From: Hoskinsella mucinilytica
GTDB lineage: Bacteria > Bacillota_I > Bacilli_A > Erysipelotrichales > Erysipelotrichaceae
Length of the DNA: 64,000 nt
Assembly (NCBI RefSeq): GCF_045223415.1
Contig: NZ_JBEQZJ010000018.1
Location: 10,332 to 74,331, forward strand
Reading direction: 5' to 3'
Positions 53,952-62,592 of this stretch are shown here, piece after piece (the first letter of the stretch is position 1; each line of letters begins with the position of its first letter). A program made the position numbers and the translations under genes. The notes beneath the pieces are model-generated. The model did no database searches and was not told the DNA's origin. It was given only the letters and a program-made list of their open reading frames with translations.

Positions 53952-55125
53952 TACAAACTATCAAAATTTAAAAGATTCTTACTTATTTTACAACATTTCT
54001 CAAAAGGTGAAACAATACACAGAAAAACACCCGGATAAACACCTTTATCGCATGGGAATCGGAGATGTATCTTTACCATTGTGTGATGCAGTCATTACAG
54101 CTTTACATCGTGCTGTGGATAATCAAGCAAATAAAAACACATTTCATGGATATATGCCGGAATGCGGTGATGAAGTACTGCGAAAAGCGATAGCTGACCA
54201 TTATCAAAGAAGAGGAGTAAGTCTAACGTCTGAGGAAGTATTTATATCAAGTGGTGCCAGTGATGAACTAGGTGATATTTTGGATTTATTTGGTAGAGAT
54301 AAAACTGTTATGATCATGGAACCTGCTTACCCGGCCTATGTGGATGCCAATGTTATCGCAGGCAATCGTATCATTCATATACCGGCAGGTAAGGATAACA
54401 ACTTTTTACCAATGCCGGATGATCGCCAAGTTGCGGATATTATTTATCTATGTTCTCCAAACAATCCAACAGGTGCTGTCTTTGATAGAGAACAATTAAA
54501 AAAATGGGTAGATTATGCGATAAGCAAAGATGCGATCATCTTATTTGATGCGGCTTATGAAGCATTTATCGAGGAACAAGATATACCACATAGTATTTAT
54601 GAAGTACCGCAAGCAAAAAATTGTGCGATTGAAATTTGTTCGTTATCCAAAACAGCCGGATTTACTGGTACACGTTGTGGTTATACTGTTATCCCAAAAG
54701 CTTTATGTAAACATGGTATGAACTTAAATAACATGTGGGTAAGAAATCGTACAACAAAAACAAATGGAGTATCCTATATCATTCAAAAAGGCGCAACAGC
54801 TATTTTTACCGAGGAAGGACAAAAACAGATTCACGAAAACATTCAAATTTATAAGCAAAATGCAGTTTGTTTCATGAACGCATTGGATCAGTTGGGATTT
54901 TGGTATTGTGGCGGTAAGAATGCACCATATATTTGGATGGAATGTCCTAATCATATGGGAAGCTGGGAATGTTTTGATTATTTATTGAATGAGATTCAGG
55001 TTGTAGGAACACCGGGAGAAGGATTTGGTTCTTGTGGTGAAGGCTATTTTAGATTTTCAATGTTTGGTTCAATAGAGGATACAGAGGAAGCCGCAAAGAG
55101 ATTGGTGCAGTTATTTTCTAAGTAA
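53941..55125 (+). CDS. dapL: LL-diaminopimelate aminotransferase
   Basis: A 394-residue class I/II aminotransferase. It has YRMGIGDVSLPL near residue 37, FHGYMPECGDEVLRKAIADHY near residue 70, the cofactor aspartate region CSPNNPTGAVFD, and the PLP lysine in SLSKTAGFTGTRCGY near residue 237. DapL makes LL-diaminopimelate directly from tetrahydrodipicolinate, a shortcut around the acyl pathway, and dapF overlaps it. GAGGTG supports ATG 53941 over 53920. An alternative name would be a general aspartate-type aminotransferase, but the motifs and neighbour favour DapL. Confidence 0.92.
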   Translation: MIPNTNYQNLKDSYLFYNISQKVKQYTEKHPDKHLYRMGIGDVSLPLCDAVITALHRAVDNQANKNTFHGYMPECGDEVLRKAIADHYQRRGVSLTSEEVFISSGASDELGDILDLFGRDKTVMIMEPAYPAYVDANVIAGNRIIHIPAGKDNNFLPMPDDRQVADIIYLCSPNNPTGAVFDREQLKKWVDYAISKDAIILFDAAYEAFIEEQDIPHSIYEVPQAKNCAIEICSLSKTAGFTGTRCGYTVIPKALCKHGMNLNNMWVRNRTTKTNGVSYIIQKGATAIFTEEGQKQIHENIQIYKQNAVCFMNALDQLGFWYCGGKNAPYIWMECPNHMGSWECFDYLLNEIQVVGTPGEGFGSCGEGYFRFSMFGSIEDTEEAAKRLVQLFSK

Positions 55126-55141
55126 TGTAAAGGAGCAGATT

Positions 55142-55876
55142 ATGTTTGATGCGGAAAAAGTAAAAAATAATTGTGTATCATGGATTCAAGAATTCTTTGA
55201 AAAGAATGGAAAAGGATGCAACGCAGTGATTGGTATATCCGGAGGAAAAGATAGCTCTGTAGTCAGTGCACTATGTGTAGAAGCACTAGGAAAAGATAGG
55301 GTCATCGGTGTTTTGATGCCATGTGGGGAACAAAGTGACATTGATATGGCATATCGCTTAGTTCAACACTTAGGTATTTCTTACTATGTCATCAATATAG
55401 AACCTGCGGTTAAGGCAATAACAAACAGTATTTCTATGTTAGCGGATATTTCTATACAAACCAAAACAAACCTACCTGCAAGGGTTCGTATGACAACCTT
55501 ATATGCTGTATCACAAAGTGTGAATGGAAGAGTCGCAAACACTTGTAATTTATCCGAAGATTGGGTAGGTTATGCTACACGATATGGTGATGGTGCAGGG
55601 GATTTTAGTCCATTATGTCATTTGACAGTTACCGAAGTTAAGCAAATCGGTAAGGCATTAAATCTTCCAACAGAACTTATTGAAAAAGTACCCATTGATG
55701 GTCTTTCAGGTAAAACAGATGAAGAAAATCTAGGCTTTTCTTATAAAGAGCTAGATGAATATATAAGAAATGGCGTCATCAAGGATATGGAAAAAAAGAA
55801 GCGAATTGATCTTTTACATGAGAGAAATCAATTTAAGCTAGAAAAGATACCGGGATTTCAATGGATGAAACCCTAA
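55142..55876 (+). CDS. nadE: Ammonia-dependent NAD+ synthetase
   Basis: A 244-residue enzyme that amidates deamido-NAD with ATP. It has the pyrophosphate loop GISGGKDSSVVSAL near residue 32, GRVANTCNLSEDWVGYATRYGDGAGDFSPL near residue 130 and LPTELIEKVPIDGLSGKTDEENLGFSY near residue 178. It lacks the glutaminase domain of long NadE proteins, so it uses free ammonia, which fits its place in an ammonia-assimilation region. It ends the asnB-led run. Confidence 0.96.
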   Translation: MFDAEKVKNNCVSWIQEFFEKNGKGCNAVIGISGGKDSSVVSALCVEALGKDRVIGVLMPCGEQSDIDMAYRLVQHLGISYYVINIEPAVKAITNSISMLADISIQTKTNLPARVRMTTLYAVSQSVNGRVANTCNLSEDWVGYATRYGDGAGDFSPLCHLTVTEVKQIGKALNLPTELIEKVPIDGLSGKTDEENLGFSYKELDEYIRNGVIKDMEKKKRIDLLHERNQFKLEKIPGFQWMKP

Positions 55877-55883
55877 AGATCAG

Positions 55884-55908
55884 AGCACTGATTCCAGTGC
55901 TTTTTTTT
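55884..55908 (+). terminator. Intrinsic terminator of the asnB-nadE run
   Basis: AGCACTG pairs with CAGTGCT around a 4-base loop, followed by eight T residues, 8 bases after the nadE stop. Confidence 0.93.
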
Positions 55909-55959
55909 CATTTTTCTCTTGCCGTTATACCATTTTTACGATACCTTATGCATCTGATA

Positions 55960-55988
55960 TTGTGCATATAGTTATAAAAAGATATAAT
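55960..55988 (+). promoter_or_regulatory. Putative promoter of the LytTR operon
   Basis: TTGTGC at 55960-55965 and TATAAT at 55983-55988 are 17 bases apart, 24 bases before the start codon of the response regulator. The sequence just upstream has two ATACC copies that could belong to a LytTR site. Confidence 0.65.
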
Positions 55989-56011
55989 GATGACGAAAGC
56001 AGGGAGATAGA

Positions 56012-56704
56012 ATGAAAATTGCACTTTGTGATGATGAAATCGAAGTAATGAAAGAATTGGAACAGATCCTGCATGGTTTAGGTTATCCATGTGATCGTTA
56101 TCAAGATCCAACGCAATTGATTCATCACTCTTATGATGTTTATTTTTTAGATATCGGAATGGACCTTATGAATGGTATCGAAACCGGAAAACAGTTGAGA
56201 AAAGCTTATCCGAAGTGTTGTATCATCTATTTAACGAATTTTGATGATTATCGCTCACAGGCCTTTGGTGTCCATGCTTTTGACTATTTGAAAAAGCCGG
56301 TAACAAAAGAAGATATCGAACGAGTGATAAAAGATGTAACAGCCTTTATAGACAAGGAAACACCAAAATGTAGCTTTCATACAAAGGATGGAGTGCTACA
56401 GCTACCTATAGATGATATTTTATATTTTGAATTTCTAGGCAGAAATGTTATTTTGCATACAAGCGATCGACAATACACGATGACACAAAGTCTGCATACC
56501 ATTGCGGATATGATGAAAAGCTACCATTTCGTTATGCCACATAAAAGCTTTTGTATCAATCTAAAAAATGTCAAGCTGTTAAAAGGATATGATATCACAA
56601 TGATCAATCAAGATATCATTCCTTTGTCGCAAAAAAGAAGCAGTGAATTTCGTAAAGCATTAAATGATGTTTTATATGAACAGATACGAGGTGGGATAAA
56701 ATGA
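56012..56704 (+). CDS. LytTR-family response regulator (AgrA-like)
   Basis: A 230-residue regulator: receiver domain with ALCDDE and the phospho-acceptor in YFLDIGMDLMNG near residue 50, lysine in YLKKPVT, then a LytTR DNA-binding domain from about residue 125 with LPIDDILYFEFLGRNVILHT and FVMPHKSFCINLKNVKLL. This is the AgrA/ComE class, which usually answers peptide signals. It overlaps the kinase gene as ATGA. No AgrB or AgrD-like gene lies beside it. Confidence 0.95.
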   Translation: MKIALCDDEIEVMKELEQILHGLGYPCDRYQDPTQLIHHSYDVYFLDIGMDLMNGIETGKQLRKAYPKCCIIYLTNFDDYRSQAFGVHAFDYLKKPVTKEDIERVIKDVTAFIDKETPKCSFHTKDGVLQLPIDDILYFEFLGRNVILHTSDRQYTMTQSLHTIADMMKSYHFVMPHKSFCINLKNVKLLKGYDITMINQDIIPLSQKRSSEFRKALNDVLYEQIRGGIK

Positions 56705-57960
56705 ATGAGATATTGTTTTTCACCGTATGTGCATTTGGCGCTAGCTGTATTAGCTCTTATGTTATCCTCGGATTGATTCAATGGATAGAAAAAGGATGGA
56801 AATTCTTTACAGTGCTTGTTTTCAATGCCTGTTTGCTTGCACTTAGTTATTTCTTTTATTATCCATACAGCAAAATTATTACGGTTGTTATTGATGTATT
56901 GTTGTTAAATGCGATACTAAATCATAAGAAACCTCAATTTCCATTGATCGCAGTATCTCTTTTACTAGGTGTTTGTGAATTGATCGTTTATCCTATTCAA
57001 GTTTTTATCACTTTATACATTAATCGTGTACCTAATTTAAATGTATGGTCCTTAAGTAGCAGTTTGCTGTTTCCACAATTTCTTATTTTATATGTTCATT
57101 GGTTATATCAGAAAATAGCAACAAAATCAAAAGAGAAACACAATCTTTTTGTTTCTTTGTTACAGGTAATCATTCTTCCGATCTTTACCATCATCAACAA
57201 TATCGTCATGATCATGATGTCTTCCTATTATATGGATCCTTTGATGCTTTTCTTCATTTTGATGGATATGATCTTTGTGGTATTCCTCAATGTTTATCTA
57301 TGTTATCTATTTGAAAAGACAAAGGAAAATGTCAGACTGAAACAACAAGCCATCCGTCTTGAAGAAATGGGAAAGATGCAATATACCTACTATCAAAGAT
57401 TAGAAGATAAATATGATCAAAGTAGAGCATTGATACATGATATGAAACGACATCTACAGGTGCTGGAAAATAAAGCGTTACCACAAGATCACTTACAAAC
57501 GTATTTGGGAGATATGAAAGGACTATTACACCGTTATGCACATGAAGTATATAGTACACATCCAATCATCAATATCATTTTACATGAAAAGTTTGAAGAA
57601 GCAAAAGAAAACGGAATTCAGGTCACATGCAGTATGGCACCCATTGACTTTACTTTCATAAAAGAAATCGATCTTACCGTAATATTTGCCAATCTTCTGG
57701 ATAATGCCATTGATGCTTGTGTGGAAGTTGAAGGCGAGAAAAAGCTAGTGTTAAAGGTTGATCAGGTACATGATTTTATTGTGATATTGATTCAGAACAC
57801 CTCAAAGCCATATGTAGAAACGAAACATTCCAGTAAACAAGGACATAGTGGCTTAGGCTTAAAAAATGTTAGCCAGACTTTAGAAACCTATGGAGGGAAT
57901 ATGCAGGTGGAGCCTGGAGAACAAGACTTTACCATTCACCTGTATATACCGATCGTATGA
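56701..57960 (+). CDS. AgrC-type GHKL sensor histidine kinase
   Basis: A 419-residue kinase with about six membrane helices (1-205), a coiled linker, the phosphorylated histidine in ALIHDMKRHLQVLE near residue 249, and a GHKL ATPase with FANLLDNAIDAC near residue 330 and HSGLGLKNVSQTLE near residue 382. It is the partner of the LytTR regulator. The membrane sensor resembles kinases for secreted peptides, but the ligand gene is not visible here. Confidence 0.93.
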   Translation: MNEILFFTVCAFGASCISSYVILGLIQWIEKGWKFFTVLVFNACLLALSYFFYYPYSKIITVVIDVLLLNAILNHKKPQFPLIAVSLLLGVCELIVYPIQVFITLYINRVPNLNVWSLSSSLLFPQFLILYVHWLYQKIATKSKEKHNLFVSLLQVIILPIFTIINNIVMIMMSSYYMDPLMLFFILMDMIFVVFLNVYLCYLFEKTKENVRLKQQAIRLEEMGKMQYTYYQRLEDKYDQSRALIHDMKRHLQVLENKALPQDHLQTYLGDMKGLLHRYAHEVYSTHPIINIILHEKFEEAKENGIQVTCSMAPIDFTFIKEIDLTVIFANLLDNAIDACVEVEGEKKLVLKVDQVHDFIVILIQNTSKPYVETKHSSKQGHSGLGLKNVSQTLETYGGNMQVEPGEQDFTIHLYIPIV

Positions 57961-58637
57961 AACATATCGTTGTGATCCTTATTTGTTTTCTTGTACCTAT
58001 AGGGCTATTGACTTTGCTTATGAGGAAGAAATCCTCTGTTTGGATATCTTTTTTGATTGGTGTGCTGGCATTTGTGATATCACAAATCATATTGAGAATT
58101 CCATTACTTCAATTCCTACAAGGTAAATTATCGGTTCAATTTTTCGCCATCAGACAACCGATTTTATGGATATTGTTGCTGGCCTTAAGTGCCGGTATAT
58201 TTGAAGAAATAGCGAGATATATCGGTTTTCTTTGTATCCGTAAACACCATCAAAGCCTATTCGATGCCCTTGCTTTTGGATTAGGACATGGAGGAATTGA
58301 GGCAATGCTCCTTGTTGGTATCCCTTTGTTACATGCTTCAATACCTGTACAAGAGATTGGGATTGCTATGTTGGAAAGATGCTTTGCGATGCTTGCTCAT
58401 GTCATGATGTCGATCATTGTATGGTATGGGGTTAAGGAAAAGAAATTTATTTATGTGATGATTGCGATTTTCGTGCATATGGGATTGGATTGTTATCCAT
58501 TGTTAGGAAACAATATATGGCTTATCGAAGGTTATGTGATGGGATATGCCATCCTATTAAGTGTGTTATGCTATCGATGTATCATAAAGAAGGTGTTGAA
58601 ACATGAAATATCAGCGGATAGAACTATATGTGAGTAG
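57957..58637 (+). CDS. YhfC-family intramembrane glutamic endopeptidase-like protein
   Basis: A 226-residue protein with about seven membrane helices. Its conserved residues are in FEEIARYIGF near residue 83, GLGHGGIEAML near residue 109 and FVHMGLDCY near residue 180. This glutamate and histidine pattern is that of the YhfC branch of the CAAX-protease/ABI group. Such proteins cut membrane peptides or give immunity to bacteriocins. It is translationally coupled to the kinase by ATGA and overlaps the next gene. Confidence 0.78.
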   Translation: MKHIVVILICFLVPIGLLTLLMRKKSSVWISFLIGVLAFVISQIILRIPLLQFLQGKLSVQFFAIRQPILWILLLALSAGIFEEIARYIGFLCIRKHHQSLFDALAFGLGHGGIEAMLLVGIPLLHASIPVQEIGIAMLERCFAMLAHVMMSIIVWYGVKEKKFIYVMIAIFVHMGLDCYPLLGNNIWLIEGYVMGYAILLSVLCYRCIIKKVLKHEISADRTICE

Positions 58638-59082
58638 ATTACTATTATTAGGTTCTTTGGTTTACATTTTATTAGAATGGAACCAGATGCCCAATATCAT
58701 ACCCAGTCATTTTAATGGCATTGGTGAAATAGATCATTATGATGAAAAATCTTCTATTTTTATGATTTTTATTTGTATATTGGTCGTTCATATATGCTTT
58801 ATCACTTTAGAAAAGAATATAGAAAATTGGAAAGTGTCTATCCTAGTAAGGGTCCAAAAGAATACACCTATATATCGCATGATTTATATGATGTTAACGA
58901 TCATCCATTTGATATGCATGATTTCTATGTTGATATTAATTGTATATTCCATACGAGGATCTAATTTACCGAACTTGTTTCCTATGCTTATGATCTTAGG
59001 TATCTTATTACCGGTATGTGTGATCGTCATAAAGCTTCTCTGGGAAAGTTGGAAGGAGTATCATAAGTATGAAGACATATAG
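58603..59082 (+). CDS. DUF1648 membrane protein, first copy
   Basis: A 159-residue protein with about four membrane helices. The DUF1648 core near residue 27 reads WNQMPNIIPSHFNGIGEIDHY, and is also found at the N-terminus of SdpI, the immunity protein against toxin SdpC. It overlaps the YhfC gene by 35 bases and the next, related gene by 14 bases, so these are co-translated. A role in immunity or signalling is inferred from SdpI only. Confidence 0.8.
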   Translation: MKYQRIELYVSRLLLLGSLVYILLEWNQMPNIIPSHFNGIGEIDHYDEKSSIFMIFICILVVHICFITLEKNIENWKVSILVRVQKNTPIYRMIYMMLTIIHLICMISMLILIVYSIRGSNLPNLFPMLMILGILLPVCVIVIKLLWESWKEYHKYEDI

Positions 59083-59536
59083 AAAAATCTTAAATATCAT
59101 TGGTTGGTTATCTTTATTCGCTATGGTTGTTTATGTGATATTGATTTGGAATACATTACCTCATCAAATACCATCACATTATAATTTTCAAGGAGAAATA
59201 GACCAATATGGAGGAAAGGCAACCATATTGATCATGCCAATCACAATGACCTTGCTGTTTCTCTTATTGGTTGTCGTTGAACGATTTCCGAATAGCTGGA
59301 ATATACCGGTTGAGATATGTGAAGATAACAAAGAAAGAGTTTATGAATCCATGAGGTTAATGCTAGTGGGTATGAGAGCAATGTTTATGATCAATGCTTT
59401 TCTTACCACATATGCAATGTCCCATGCCTTACAACTACCAAGTCTTTATTTACCTATATTTATAGGAATCGTATTTTTACTGTTAGTGATCGACATGATC
59501 TATATTGTGAAAATCAATAAGAAAAGGAAGGAATAA
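59069..59536 (+). CDS. DUF1648 membrane protein, second copy
   Basis: A 155-residue paralogue of the preceding gene with WNTLPHQIPSHYNFQGEIDQYG near residue 27, then about three more membrane helices. AAGGAG precedes the ATG. The two copies share the N-terminal block but little beyond it, so the duplication is not recent. They may form a heteromer in the membrane. Confidence 0.8.
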   Translation: MKTYRKILNIIGWLSLFAMVVYVILIWNTLPHQIPSHYNFQGEIDQYGGKATILIMPITMTLLFLLLVVVERFPNSWNIPVEICEDNKERVYESMRLMLVGMRAMFMINAFLTTYAMSHALQLPSLYLPIFIGIVFLLLVIDMIYIVKINKKRKE

Positions 59537-59539
59537 CAT

Positions 59540-59944
59540 ATGAAAAAAGTAATGAGTATTTGTTTATGCATCGGTTTATTATTCACAATGAGTGGCTGTA
59601 GTAAAGAAGAAACGCCATCTGTAAGCTATGATGAGGCTAAGATTCTTGAGATGGGTGAAACAGTAATCAATAAAATGAATGAGGAAGATTATCAAGCAGT
59701 TATCGATATGGGAAATCAAAAGTTGAAAGACGTGCTTACTGCCGAACAGTTAAAATCCGGTATGGATACGTATGTGTTACCACTTGGAGCTTTCAAGGAA
59801 AATGAAACACATGAAATTGCGACACAAGATGATTATATCGTGATTGGATTTATATCTGTTTATGAAAAAGGAAAGATACAGTATACGATTTCTTTTGATC
59901 AAAATAATGCTATGGCAGGTATACGTCTTGCGCCTGCTTCATGA
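59540..59944 (+). CDS. DUF3887-type lipoprotein, first copy
   Basis: A 134-residue protein with a signal peptide and lipobox FTMSGC at residues 14-19. The mature domain, with INKMNEEDYQAVIDMGNQKLKD and later alternating strands, resembles DUF3887, an NTF2-like fold found in outer-leaflet lipoproteins of Bacillota. It starts 3 bases after the DUF1648 gene and overlaps the next lipoprotein gene. Function unknown. Confidence 0.78.
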   Translation: MKKVMSICLCIGLLFTMSGCSKEETPSVSYDEAKILEMGETVINKMNEEDYQAVIDMGNQKLKDVLTAEQLKSGMDTYVLPLGAFKENETHEIATQDDYIVIGFISVYEKGKIQYTISFDQNNAMAGIRLAPAS

Positions 59945-60321
59945 AAAAGATAATTATAATTGCCTGTTGTTTACTTCTAAGTGCATGTTCTACAAAGCCC
60001 TATACAGATGAAGAGAAACAACTAATCGTGAAAGTTGAACAAATGATTGAGCATTTACAACAAAAGCAATATGATGAAATCGCAAAAGAGTTTTCTATCC
60101 TAGCAAAAAACCCACAAGATGATATAGCTTCGATTATCAAAGAGGGTTGGGAATCAACATCGGCAGAGTATGGAACCTTTTTAGGCATAGATCGCTACAT
60201 TTTCCTTCATTTAAAATCCGGATGTGAAGTAAAGGTCATAGTAAATTATGAATATTATAAAGCTCAATTTAGTATCAATTTTTTATCAAACGGCAAAATA
60301 GCTGGGTTTTTCTTTAAGTAG
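59941..60321 (+). CDS. DUF3887-type lipoprotein, second copy
   Basis: A 126-residue protein with signal peptide and lipobox LLLSAC. The mature part begins with a helix VEQMIEHLQQKQYDEIAKEF, then strands, the same layout as the preceding lipoprotein. The ATGA overlap makes it the last gene of the LytTR operon before a terminator. Function unknown. Confidence 0.75.
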   Translation: MKKIIIIACCLLLSACSTKPYTDEEKQLIVKVEQMIEHLQQKQYDEIAKEFSILAKNPQDDIASIIKEGWESTSAEYGTFLGIDRYIFLHLKSGCEVKVIVNYEYYKAQFSINFLSNGKIAGFFFK

Positions 60322-60327
60322 ATATAA

Positions 60328-60355
60328 GCTGAGGTGTTTAGCATCTCGGCTTTTT
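60328..60355 (+). terminator. Intrinsic terminator of the LytTR operon
   Basis: GCTGAGGTG pairs with CATCTCGGC (two G-T pairs) around a 5-base loop, followed by five T residues. Confidence 0.85.
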
Positions 60356-60362
60356 CTATAAA

Positions 60363-60385
60363 TAAAAGCTCCCTTTTAAAGGAGC
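60363..60385 (-). terminator. Intrinsic terminator of the DUF2871 gene
   Basis: On the minus strand GCTCC pairs with GGAGC around a loop extended by TTT/AAA pairing, followed by TTTTATTTAT. It lies 6 bases after the stop codon. Confidence 0.75.
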
Positions 60386-60390
60386 AAGTA

Positions 60391-60801
60391 TTACTTTATT
60401 TTTTCTTTTAACATCATAAAGAACATTATGATACCAACACCGGTAAGAATATGACCAATACCGGAGATTCCTGATATCATCCCATTCATAGCACTGCTTA
60501 AGACAGTCGCATTTACTTGGAAGATACCTCGGACACCTAACATGATGGAAGTAATCAAAACACCTAAATTGTAAATATACAGAAAGGGTTTGAATTTTTT
60601 TGTGTCATCAATTTGAAATAATTTGATGCAAATGCTTACCATAAGTAACATGATCATTCCTAGTAGAAATAGATGGGTATGTACAAAGGATAATGTCGTT
60701 CTACCTTCAAATCCTAAAATCTTAGTGAATTCTCTATAAAACACACCACCGATCATTGCCAGTATCGCATATATAAACGCCAAATTAACTGTTTTTTTCA
60801 T
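60391..60801 (-). CDS. DUF2871 membrane protein
   Basis: A 136-residue protein of four membrane helices. GVFYREFTKILGFEGRTTLSFVHTHLFLLGM near residue 19 and the later GISGIGHILTGVGIIMFF match the DUF2871 family, whose role is not known. The conserved His-x-His in the second helix might bind a metal or haem. It is a single gene. The stretch 60802-61000 upstream of it is AT-rich and shows no gene. Confidence 0.8.
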   Translation of the reverse strand: MKKTVNLAFIYAILAMIGGVFYREFTKILGFEGRTTLSFVHTHLFLLGMIMLLMVSICIKLFQIDDTKKFKPFLYIYNLGVLITSIMLGVRGIFQVNATVLSSAMNGMISGISGIGHILTGVGIIMFFMMLKEKIK

Positions 60802-61000
60802 AAGTAATCTCCTCCATTGATTTTTATGATTCTATTATAGAATATATATTATATGAGCTTCAATTTATATGCTTATTGAATCCATATGGATAGGTACTGT
60901 TTTTTACGATAATTTCGATTTTAAAAAAAATAATGATTTTGTTTTTTTTTTTAATAGTATAATTATATAGAGAGATCAAAAAAGAAAGCGAGGAATTATT

Positions 61001-61180
61001 GTGAGAAAGAAAAGCTTTATAAATACGACTGATTATGTTAGATTGCCAAAGGCAAATAGAGGTTGTTTGACTAAAGTTATGAAAAAGCGTGATACTGGAG
61101 AAAAGTGTAATGCTATCATCAGTTTTTGGAAAACAGAAGTAGGATTTTTGAATTATAATTCAAAAATGGAGTTGCAATAA
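61001..61180 (+). CDS. 59-residue basic protein, unknown, coupled to a lipoprotein gene
   Basis: A GTG start at 61001 with CGAGGAA about 8 bases upstream opens a 59-residue frame rich in lysine and arginine with two cysteines (RGCLTK, EKCNAI). Its stop TAA overlaps the ATG of the next gene by one base, typical of translational coupling. It resembles no family that I know. It could be a real small gene or the tail of a decayed longer one. Confidence 0.45.
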   Translation: MRKKSFINTTDYVRLPKANRGCLTKVMKKRDTGEKCNAIISFWKTEVGFLNYNSKMELQ

Positions 61181-62151
61181 TGCGACGATTGGTCATAACT
61201 AAAGTAGCAATTAGTCTTGCTTGTATTTTCAGTTTAACTTCATGCTCTACTAGTAATGAATCTGGGTTTCCAGAACAGTATATTACATTTACATTTACGC
61301 ATATTACGGATCAAGAAGATGAATTTGAAATGAATACTTATGATTATGATTTTCAAAAGGATGAACTCAAGCAAGTAGCTACAATTCAATATGGAAGTCA
61401 ATATCCTCTGACATATTATGATAAGCAAAAAAACGTTGTTTATTATACAACAAAAACAAAAGAAAATAACGATGAAATTTTTGAATATAATTGTGAAAAT
61501 AAACAAAGTAGAAAAATGACAAATAAATTATTTGCGGTCAATGCAATGGTGAAAATCAGTCCTAATAAACTTGCGTTGGTTGCAGTATCGAAGCAGTTGT
61601 TACAATTATGGATATTAGATGTTGAAACTTTAGAACTTAAAGAAATCACAATGGATGATTATATGATTTCAGCACAATCCTATCGTGAAAAAACTCATTC
61701 TATCTTATTAGCAGGATATAGCGATTCTAAGGAATGGGAATTGAGAAACGCATATAATGAGGATGAGATTGATAGTTATGTAGTAGAATATGTTGTCAGT
61801 GAGTATCATTTTGACACAGGAAAACAAGAAGAAATATTTAAAGAATCTGATGGTGAAATTATTACAATGGTAGGTAATGACCAAGTGATTTACTATAAAA
61901 TAATGGATCCAATGAGCGCAAAAACCAAAATCATGTTGTATGATCGAAACACAAAAAAGACTACAGAAGTTACAAATATGGGAAATATCTACCAACTAAT
62001 AGGAATTAGTGAAGATTCACAGGAAATTTTATATAATACAGGTTCCTCTATGAATATTTTTAATGTGAAGACGGGAAAAAGTACAAGCTTATTTACTGTG
62101 GATGTTGCAGGTCAGATTAACAACGGATTTTTGTGTGAAAACAATAATTAA
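61180..62151 (+). CDS. Lipoprotein with beta-propeller-like repeats
   Basis: A 323-residue protein with a signal peptide and lipobox SLTSC near residue 20. The mature part repeats strand patterns such as YYDKQKNVVYYTT, LWILDVETLELKEITM, IMLYDRNTKKTTEVTN and MNIFNVKTGKSTSL. This is the blade pattern of a TolB-like beta-propeller, so it probably binds a protein or sugar at the cell surface. Its start overlaps the stop of the 59-residue gene. Confidence 0.7.
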   Translation: MRRLVITKVAISLACIFSLTSCSTSNESGFPEQYITFTFTHITDQEDEFEMNTYDYDFQKDELKQVATIQYGSQYPLTYYDKQKNVVYYTTKTKENNDEIFEYNCENKQSRKMTNKLFAVNAMVKISPNKLALVAVSKQLLQLWILDVETLELKEITMDDYMISAQSYREKTHSILLAGYSDSKEWELRNAYNEDEIDSYVVEYVVSEYHFDTGKQEEIFKESDGEIITMVGNDQVIYYKIMDPMSAKTKIMLYDRNTKKTTEVTNMGNIYQLIGISEDSQEILYNTGSSMNIFNVKTGKSTSLFTVDVAGQINNGFLCENNN

Positions 62152-62367
62152 TAAAAAATATGAAATGAAAAAGAGAATTTAATTCTATTGATATTAGAAT
62201 ATGAATTCTTTCTAATTACGCTAGTTCAAAGTAGCTATTTTAGGTTTCAAATACTCAATGTTTCTTGGAATATATCATCTTTAAAAGCCAAGAGTTTTAT
62301 AATCCAAAGGACTTTTATAATAAACATGATTACTTTATATAGGTAAAATAAATGATTGTGTAGCTTA

Positions 62368-62553
62368 ATGTCTCATACAAACTAATTTTATTGGACATGC
62401 TATAGCTATCATAGGTTATAATGAATATGCTGAGGTTTATTATATTCATAATCCTTGGTACAATAATACAGAGCCGATACTATTGGTGGAAATCACGTAG
62501 CTGGTGGTCATAATTGGAAATGGACAGGAAGAGCTGTTTATAATGTTTTATAA
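62368..62553 (+). pseudogene. Decayed C39/papain-like peptidase tail
   Basis: One frame encodes FIGHAIAIIGYNEYAEVYYIHNPWYNN, the catalytic-histidine and Asn/Asp-Pro-Trp pattern of papain-like peptidases (C39/C70 type). It stops at 62500, but a +1 shift at about 62480 continues GGNHVAGGHNWKWTGRAVYNVL to a stop at 62553. The N-terminal cysteine half is missing. The rest of 62152-62592 holds no gene that I can support. Confidence 0.6.
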
Positions 62554-62592
62554 AGCTTCAAAGCAGGCAATTAGATGAAATGAGGTAAGATC

